This document shows, in pieces, positions 59,363 through 64,000 of a stretch of DNA of 64,000 nt. The notes below the pieces were generated by a model. It was not told where the DNA came from. It saw only the letters and a program-made list of their open reading frames with translations, and did no database searches. The stretch's first letter is position 1. Each line of letters starts with the position of its first letter. Source of the stretch: Streptomyces sp. SDr-06 (GTDB lineage: Bacteria; Actinomycetota; Actinomycetes; Streptomycetales; Streptomycetaceae); the NCBI RefSeq assembly GCF_003324565.1, contig NZ_QOLA01000018.1:62001-126000 (forward strand), read 5' to 3'. Position numbers and translations under genes: made by a program.

Positions 59363-60373
59363 TCAGCGGCCGAGCTCCCTGGGCATCGCGCCCGGCGGCA
59401 GCGGGTCGTCGGGCTGCTCCAGGGGCGGCAGCTCGGGCAGCGCGTCCCAGGGCACCTGGCGTGCGCGGAGGTCCTTCCGGATGTGCCCGGCGACCTTCTT
59501 GGTGTCGCGGCGGTTCATCACGGCGCCGACGGCCGCGCCGACCATGAACGGTGTCAGGTTCGGCAGGTTGCGGACCATGCGCTTCATGATCTGCTGGCGC
59601 AGCTCGCGCTTCATCTGGCCGCCGAGCGCGAAATTGAGCGTCGTCGGCTTGGTGACGTCGATTCCCCGCTCCTCGGTCCACGACGTCAGATAGGCCATGG
59701 AGCGCTCTTTGAGCGTGCCGGGCGGCCGCATTCCGTAGACCTCGTGCAGCTCGGCGATGAGCTTCAGCTCGATGGCGGCGACCCCGGTGATCTCCGCGGC
59801 CAGCTCGGCGGGCATCGCGGGCGGGACGGGCAGCATCGCGGCCGCGCCGATTCCCGCGCCGACCGTGGACGTGCCATTGGCGGCGCCCGCGATCAGCTTG
59901 TCGGCGATCTCCTCCGGACCGAGGCCGGGGAAGTGGGCGCGCAGCGTCGCCAGGTCCCGCACGGGAATGCGGGGGGCGATCTCGATAACGCGATCGGCAA
60001 GGTGGCCGAGCGAGGCCTTGATGCCCTCGCCGCCCTTGCGTACGCCCTTCTTGAGCACCGGAACGCTCTTCTTCAGGGCGGGAACGCCCCGGTCCAGAGC
60101 GCCCCTGCGCAGGGCGTCCAGGCGTCGGGCCCCGGCCGCGGGCCCCGCCTCTTCCTCAGTCTCCGGTGCCGTGCCCGCTGCTTCGAGCGAGGCCTGGTGG
60201 CCCCGCTCGGCGTCACGTGCACCATCGACAGCGCTCACCGCGGGGAGGCGGGCCGGCTGGGCGGGGTCTTCCACGCCTTCTGCCGGGCCTGTGCCGCCCT
60301 GGGGCGCCTCGGTGGAACCCGGGGCACCCTGTCGCCGGAACGGTCGCTTCCGGGGCGGTTTCGCGCCTGCCAC
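59363..60373 (-). CDS. EcsC-like conserved actinobacterial protein
   Basis: 336 residues with GTG start at 60373. The first 90 residues are disordered and Pro/Ala/Glu-rich. The core has GHLADRVIEIAPRIPVR, a Gly/Ala-rich hydrophobic segment STVGAGIGAAAMLPVPPA, and AAIELKLIAELHEVYG, which resembles the EcsC family. The end is charged (RDTKKVAGHIRKD). The function is unknown; possibly peripheral to the membrane. It follows DUF4193 by 11 bases on the same strand. Confidence 0.7.
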   Translation of the reverse strand: MAGAKPPRKRPFRRQGAPGSTEAPQGGTGPAEGVEDPAQPARLPAVSAVDGARDAERGHQASLEAAGTAPETEEEAGPAAGARRLDALRRGALDRGVPALKKSVPVLKKGVRKGGEGIKASLGHLADRVIEIAPRIPVRDLATLRAHFPGLGPEEIADKLIAGAANGTSTVGAGIGAAAMLPVPPAMPAELAAEITGVAAIELKLIAELHEVYGMRPPGTLKERSMAYLTSWTEERGIDVTKPTTLNFALGGQMKRELRQQIMKRMVRNLPNLTPFMVGAAVGAVMNRRDTKKVAGHIRKDLRARQVPWDALPELPPLEQPDDPLPPGAMPRELGR

Positions 60374-60384
60374 GACGTGCCTGC

Positions 60385-60681
60385 TCAGTCGCAGTCGCGG
60401 CAGATCGGCTGGCCGTTCTTCTCGCGGGCCAGCTGGCTGCGGTGGTGCACGAGGAAGCAGCTCATGCAGGTGAACTCGTCGGCCTGCTTGGGCAGGACGC
60501 GGACGGCGAGCTCTTCGTTGGACAGGTCCGCGCCGGGCAGTTCCATGCCCTCGGCGGCCTCGTACTCGTCGACGTCGACGGTCGAGGTGGACTTGTCGTT
60601 GCGCCGGGCCTTCAGCTCTTCAAGGCTGTCGGAATCGACGTCGTCGTCGGTCTTGCGTGGGGTGTCGTAGTCCGTTGCCAT
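60385..60681 (-). CDS. DUF4193 family zinc-ribbon-like protein
   Basis: 98 residues from the ATG at 60681 with GGGGAGAG upstream. The N-terminal half is acidic (KTDDDVDSDSLEELKARR) and the C-terminal half has two Cys pairs, FTCMSCFLVHHRSQLA and ICRDCD, forming a zinc ribbon. Highly conserved in actinobacteria and next to dut in Mycobacterium as well (Rv2699c, from memory). It may contact RNA polymerase or another nucleic-acid machine, but that is unproven. Confidence 0.88.
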   Translation of the reverse strand: MATDYDTPRKTDDDVDSDSLEELKARRNDKSTSTVDVDEYEAAEGMELPGADLSNEELAVRVLPKQADEFTCMSCFLVHHRSQLAREKNGQPICRDCD

Positions 60682-61074
60682 GTCGCTCTCCCCCTCTGGG
60701 TGGTTGCGGTGTCTCAGCGCACGTAACGCGTGAGAGGCCGGACTTGTGCCCGACCTGAGGCGGAGATTTTGCCTCACATCAAGGTCTGTTACTCAATCGA
60801 CACCCAACCGCACTCCTCAAGAGTGATCGTCTTGGATGGCGATCGGGACCGTACACGGTCCTAATGTCGCACTTCACCAGCGCCACCTCGTGTACTTCCC
60901 GTGATCTCACCCCCTGGAAACCCGGACTTTTCCCGGGATTACGGGGATTTCACCGATCACGGAGAGTAGGTGGCCGGTTGTTTGCCTTTGTGACTGATCA
61001 CACACGAAACTCTTCGGAACAGGTCCCGAAAATTCCGCGCAAAGCGAACCGTCACAACAGCTTCGAGCAGCGTC
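60682..61074. other. 393-bp gap with several inverted repeats, no gene
   Basis: Upstream region of the DUF4193 gene and downstream of cutS. It holds CACTC-ctcaa-GAGTG (60811-60825), GGACCGT-ac-ACGGTCC (60846-60861) and TGTGA-ctga-TCACA (60989-61002), and is clearly less GC-rich than the genes. Only short open frames without good starts are seen, so the space is probably regulatory. Confidence 0.6.
60846..60861. promoter_or_regulatory. Inverted repeat GGACCGT-ac-ACGGTCC
   Basis: Perfect seven-base arms around AC, about 165 bases upstream of the DUF4193 start. A possible operator for a dimeric regulator. No cognate regulator can be named. Confidence 0.4.
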
Positions 61075-62313
61075 TCAGACAGGCAGGGTGACACGCATCA
61101 CGAGGCCGCCGCCTTCGCGGGGCTCCGCGATGATACGGCCTCCGTGGGCCCGCGCGACCGACCGGGCGATGGACAGGCCGAGCCCGACGCCCTTGTCGCT
61201 GCCCGTGCGCTCGGTGCGCAGCCGCCGGAACGGCTCGAAGATGTTGTCGATCTCGTACGCCGGGACCACCGGTCCGGTGTTGGTCACGAGCAGCGTCGCG
61301 TGGCCGTCCCGGAGCTCGGTGACCACCTCGACCCAGCCGCCTTCCGGGATGTTGTACCGGACGGCGTTCTGCACCAGGTTCAGGGCGATGCGCTCCAGGA
61401 GCACGCCGTTGCCCTGCACGACCGCCGGGCTCCGCTCGCCGCGGATCTCCACGCCCTTCGCGTCGGCCTCGTTCCTGGCCTGGTCGATGGCGCGGGAGGC
61501 GACCTCGGCGAGGTCGACCGGCTTGCGGTCGATGATCTCGTTGTCGCTGCGGGCGAGCAGCAGCAGGCCCTCGACGAGCTGCTCGCTGCGCTCGTTCGTG
61601 GCCAGCAGCGTCTTGCCGAGCTGCTGGAGCTCCACCGGGGCGCCGGGGTCGGACAGGTGCACTTCGAGCAGGGTGCGGTTGATCGCGAGCGGGGTGCGCA
61701 GCTCGTGCGAGGCGTTCGCGACGAACCGCTGCTGGGCGGTGAAGGCCCGCTCCAGGCGGTCCAGCATCTCGTCGAAGGTGTCGGAGAGCTCCTTGAGCTC
61801 GTCGTCGGGGCCGTCCAGCTCGATCCGCCGGGTCAGGTCGGTGCCGGCCACCCTGCGGGCGGTCCGGGTGATCCGCCCCAGCGGCGACAGGACGCGGCCG
61901 GCCATCGCGTACCCGAAGGCGAAGGCGATGACGCTGAGGCCGACGAGCGCGAGCAGGGAGCGGCTCAGCAGGTTGTCGAGGGCGTGCTGGCGCTGCTGGG
62001 CCATGCAGGCGCTGATGGCGTCGTTGAAGTTCTGCGGGGTGCCCCGGTCGGGGAGCTGGCAGCTGCCGCTGGAGACCACGATGTTCTGGCCGTCCACGAT
62101 CTTGAACGGGGTGCTTCCCGTGTGGAGAGCCTGGGCGGCCAGCAGGTAGATGATCGAGAGGAGCAGTATCCCCGCGATCATGAACATGCCGCCGTAGAGC
62201 AGCGTGAGCCGTATGCGGATGGTGGGCCTGAGCCACGGGAAGGGGGGCTCGGGGGACTTCGGGGCCCAGGTGGGCTTGGGTGGCGCCGTCGGCGGCGCGG
62301 GCGTGGCGGCCAT
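61075..62313 (-). CDS. cutS: Sensor histidine kinase CutS
   Basis: 412 residues. The cytoplasmic N-terminus is Pro-rich; membrane segments lie near 37-60 and 118-138; the short extracellular sensor between them (61-117) contains two cysteines, Cys85 and Cys103, that can form a disulphide. HAMP from about 139, phospho-acceptor His203 in ASHELRTPLA, ATPase motifs NLVQNAVRYN and GLGLSIARSVAR. With CutR it forms a two-component system; in S. coelicolor (SCO5862/5863, from memory) CutRS responds to extracytoplasmic redox or secretion stress. It starts five bases after the cutR stop. Confidence 0.88.
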   Translation of the reverse strand: MAATPAPPTAPPKPTWAPKSPEPPFPWLRPTIRIRLTLLYGGMFMIAGILLLSIIYLLAAQALHTGSTPFKIVDGQNIVVSSGSCQLPDRGTPQNFNDAISACMAQQRQHALDNLLSRSLLALVGLSVIAFAFGYAMAGRVLSPLGRITRTARRVAGTDLTRRIELDGPDDELKELSDTFDEMLDRLERAFTAQQRFVANASHELRTPLAINRTLLEVHLSDPGAPVELQQLGKTLLATNERSEQLVEGLLLLARSDNEIIDRKPVDLAEVASRAIDQARNEADAKGVEIRGERSPAVVQGNGVLLERIALNLVQNAVRYNIPEGGWVEVVTELRDGHATLLVTNTGPVVPAYEIDNIFEPFRRLRTERTGSDKGVGLGLSIARSVARAHGGRIIAEPREGGGLVMRVTLPV

Positions 62314-62318
62314 CCCCG

Positions 62319-62972
62319 TCAGATCCGGTAACCCGAGCCCGGCACGGTGACGATCACCGGGGGCTCGCCGAGCTTGCGGCGCAGCGTCATGACGGTGACG
62401 CGCACGACGTTGGTGAACGGGTCGGTGTTCTCGTCCCAGGCCTTCTCCAGGAGCTGCTCGGCCGACACCACGGCCCCCTCGCTGCGCATGAGCACCTCAA
62501 GGACCGCGAACTCCTTGGGCGCCAGCTGGATCTCGCGGCCCTCCCGGAAGACCTCACGGCGGTTGGGGTCCAGCTTGATGCCGGCCCGCTCCAGGATGGG
62601 CGGCAGCGGCACGGTGGTGCGCCGGCCGAGCGCGCGCACGCGGGCGGTCAGCTCGGTGAAGGCGAAGGGCTTGGGCAGGTAGTCGTCCGCGCCGATCTCC
62701 AGGCCCTCCACGCGGTCGCTCACGTCGCCGGCCGCCGTCAGCATCAGGACACGCGTGGGCATGCCCAGCTCGACGATCTTGCGGCACACGTCGTCGCCGT
62801 GGACGAGCGGGAGGTCCCGGTCGAGCACCACCACGTCGTAGTCGTTCACGCCGATCCGCTCGAGGGCCGCGGCGCCGTCGTACACGACGTCGACGGCCAT
62901 GGCCTCCCGGCGCAGTCCGGTGGCCACCGCATCGGCGAGCAGTTGCTCGTCCTCGACGACGAGTACGCGCAC
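62319..62972 (-). CDS. cutR: OmpR-type response regulator CutR
   Basis: 217 residues. Receiver domain with acidic VVEDEQ, phospho-acceptor Asp51 in VVVLDRDLPL, and Lys in DYLPKPFAF; C-terminal winged helix with LAPKEFAVLEVLMRSEGA and NVVRVTVMTLRRKLG. First gene of the cutRS unit. Its promoter lies in the 345-bp gap shared with a divergent small gene. Gene order and length match the Streptomyces cutRS pair. Confidence 0.88.
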   Translation of the reverse strand: MRVLVVEDEQLLADAVATGLRREAMAVDVVYDGAAALERIGVNDYDVVVLDRDLPLVHGDDVCRKIVELGMPTRVLMLTAAGDVSDRVEGLEIGADDYLPKPFAFTELTARVRALGRRTTVPLPPILERAGIKLDPNRREVFREGREIQLAPKEFAVLEVLMRSEGAVVSAEQLLEKAWDENTDPFTNVVRVTVMTLRRKLGEPPVIVTVPGSGYRI

Positions 62973-63317
62973 GGCGCATTTCCTTCCCTAGGGACCCGCG
63001 TCGTTCGCGGGCATATCTGTGCACTGAACCAGTGACTGTGCGCTTCCATCCTGCCCCTTACGCCCGTAAACCGGCGGTAAGACGGTGCCGGACCGGGGCC
63101 CGCCGCCGACCTGCGGTTTCCGGCCACGGAAGGTGGCGCTCGCGGGAATGGACAGGATTGGCGCGGCAGTTGAGGTTTCTTTGAGAGTGGGCTTGGGGAG
63201 GACGACTGCACACCCCGCGATCACGCCCTGTATGTGGCATGCCACATCTGCACTTCGTGCTCGCGACCCACCGTCGGCACACCCCCGTGCCACCGACCCA
63301 CGACGAGGGGGCGCACC
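62973..63317. other. 345-bp divergent promoter region of cutR and a small gene
   Basis: No gene on either strand. Besides the 16-bp palindrome at 63232-63247 the region has a T/G-rich stretch (63170-63200) and no obvious hairpins. It must contain the cutR promoter leftward and that of the 56-residue protein rightward. Confidence 0.5.
63232..63247. promoter_or_regulatory. Perfect 16-bp palindrome ATGTGGCATGCCACAT
   Basis: Reads identically on both strands, 71 bases before the small gene's ATG and about 260 bases from cutR. Its length and symmetry suit a dimeric repressor site. The regulator is unknown; CutR itself would more likely use direct repeats. Confidence 0.55.
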
Positions 63318-63488
63318 ATGGACGCTTTCACCGCAGGACTGCTGCAGCGCATAAGGACCACGGAAACCGACCTCACACGGGCGCGCGAGACCGGCGACGA
63401 CTTCCTCGCCGACGTCGAGCAGGCCGAGCTTGACGACCTCCGTCGTCTGGCCGCCGAGCACGGCGTCGAGGTAGCCGTAGCGCTCTGA
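63318..63488 (+). CDS. Small conserved acidic protein, 56 residues
   Basis: ATG at 63318 with GAGGGG seven bases upstream; ends at TGA 63486-63488. One long amphipathic helix pair: MDAFTAGLLQRIRTTETDL, a break, then a second helix with EQAELDDLRRLAAEHGV. Acidic, no Cys, no signal or membrane segment. A strong terminator follows within 15 bases, supporting a real single-gene unit. I have a sense of seeing this short family in many Streptomyces, but it has no known function. Confidence 0.75.
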   Translation: MDAFTAGLLQRIRTTETDLTRARETGDDFLADVEQAELDDLRRLAAEHGVEVAVAL

Positions 63489-63501
63489 TCCCATCCACCG
63501 G

Positions 63502-63536
63502 GAAACCCCGGCGCCACGGGACGGCGCCGGGGTTTC
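63502..63536 (+). terminator. Strong terminator after the 56-residue gene
   Basis: Perfect 14-bp stem, GAAACCCCGGCGCC (63502-63515) with GGCGCCGGGGTTTC (63523-63536), with a seven-base loop and a T-rich exit (GTTTCTTC). It sits between convergent genes and can serve the phosphatase gene as well. Confidence 0.88.
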
Positions 63537-63564
63537 TTCATGCCCGGAGAGGACCGCACGGCGC

Positions 63565-64000
63565 TCAGTCGTGCCAGGCCCCGTGCTCCTCCAGGAGCGC
63601 CTGGAGCGGGCCGAAGAGGTCCGGGGAGGCGGCGATGGTGAGCTCGCGGGAGGCGGGCGCGCCGGGGCGGCCGCCGGTGAGCGCGCCCGCCTCCCGGGCG
63701 ATCAGGTCGCCGGCCGCCAGGTCCCAGGGGTTCAGGCCGCGCTCGTAGTACCCGTCGAGCCGGCCGGCCGCCACGTCGCACAGGTCGATCGCCGCCGAGC
63801 CGCCGCGGCGGATGTCGCGGAACCGCGGGATCAACCGCTGGGCCACGTCCGCCTGGTGGGCCCGTACGGACTGGACGTAGGCGAAGCCCGTGGAGATCAG
63901 GGACTCGGCGAGCGGGGCCGGCGGGCGGCAGCGCAGCGGGCGCTCGCCCTCGAAGGCGCCGCCGCCCAGGACCGCGTGGTACGTCTCGCCGCGCATCGGG
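63565..64000 (-). CDS. suhB: Inositol monophosphatase family protein (SuhB-like), 5' end outside window
   Basis: The last 145 residues; the frame is open at the window edge. The second IMPase motif, NPWDLAAGDLIAREAGA, holds the metal-binding Asp; RRGGSAAIDLCDVAAGRLDGYYE precedes it in the usual order, split by one variable residue. Removes phosphate from inositol-1-phosphate or related sugar phosphates. Its place beside dut/DUF4193 matches mycobacterial suhB (Rv2701c, from memory). The N-terminal metal motif cannot be checked here. Confidence 0.85.
   Translation of the reverse strand, partial: PMRGETYHAVLGGGAFEGERPLRCRPPAPLAESLISTGFAYVQSVRAHQADVAQRLIPRFRDIRRGGSAAIDLCDVAAGRLDGYYERGLNPWDLAAGDLIAREAGALTGGRPGAPASRELTIAASPDLFGPLQALLEEHGAWHD

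Noticed and set aside
60989..61002. A CRP binding site (TGTGA/TCACA)
   Set aside because: The halves are four bases apart, not six; kept only as an inverted repeat.

Overview
The window is high-GC DNA from a Streptomyces chromosome. Evidence is the extreme third-position G/C of nearly every gene, the frequent GTG starts, the many ATGA/GTGA stop-start overlaps, and family content typical of the genus: SepF-like SflB, CutRS, a Hen1/Pnkp RNA-repair pair, DUF3710/DUF3093/DUF4193 and PaaX. The right third (about 46.2 to 64.0 kb) matches, as I remember it, the conserved actinobacterial block known in Mycobacterium as Rv2689c to Rv2701c. No rRNA, tRNA or CRISPR array was seen.

Layout. 1-3.3 kb: the 3' end of a murA paralogue, then a leftward operon of hydroxyproline/proline-type catabolism (dihydrodipicolinate-synthase-like lyase, proline racemase-type epimerase, ornithine-cyclodeaminase-like reductase), with a divergent M24 Xaa-Pro aminopeptidase. 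4.9-14.1 kb: genes fitting aerobic 2-aminobenzoyl-CoA (anthranilate) breakdown, namely RidA, acyl-CoA dehydrogenase, CoA ligase, PaaX regulator, bifunctional monooxygenase/reductase and enoyl-CoA hydratase. These are interrupted by a BlaI/M56 pair and a TerB protein. The same 12-bp dyad lies in both promoter regions of this pathway. 14.3-18.7 kb: arginine deiminase, ornithine carbamoyltransferase and an APC permease. 18.8-22.9 kb: pnkp and hen1. 22.9-31.6 kb: metabolic and housekeeping genes, sflB, and a PerR/CatR-type regulator divergent from katG.

35.9-40.8 kb holds a compact biosynthetic operon: a 5-aminolevulinate-synthase homologue, a GNAT acetyltransferase, a Gfo/Idh/MocA oxidoreductase and an MFS exporter, each overlapping or nearly touching the next, then a LysR regulator. 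This matches the gene set I recall for the ALA-analogue antibiotic alaremycin. The synthase carries a Thr-to-Ser change at the position that controls amino-acid choice in ALA synthases, which fits use of serine instead of glycine. This is the most interesting system in the window.

40.9-46.2 kb is an inserted, visibly less GC-rich segment with a VapBC-like pair, a (CACCAG)10 tract, a large single-chain restriction-modification enzyme and gene remnants. It is bounded by a 28-bp direct repeat: one copy is the 3' end of the 23S rRNA/tRNA uracil-C5 methyltransferase gene, and the other is an orphan 3' end encoding the same last 17 residues with only synonymous differences. This is the signature of a site-specific integration that restores the target gene. 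No integrase is visible inside.

46.2-64.0 kb: the rRNA/tRNA methyltransferase, a KimA-type potassium importer with two divergent TrkA proteins, DUF3159 and OB-fold proteins, KdpE/KdpD without kdpFABC, a lone ABC ATPase, DUF3710, dUTPase, a thioesterase, DUF3093, an EcsC-like protein, DUF4193, CutS/CutR, a short protein with a strong terminator, and a SuhB-type phosphatase cut by the window edge.
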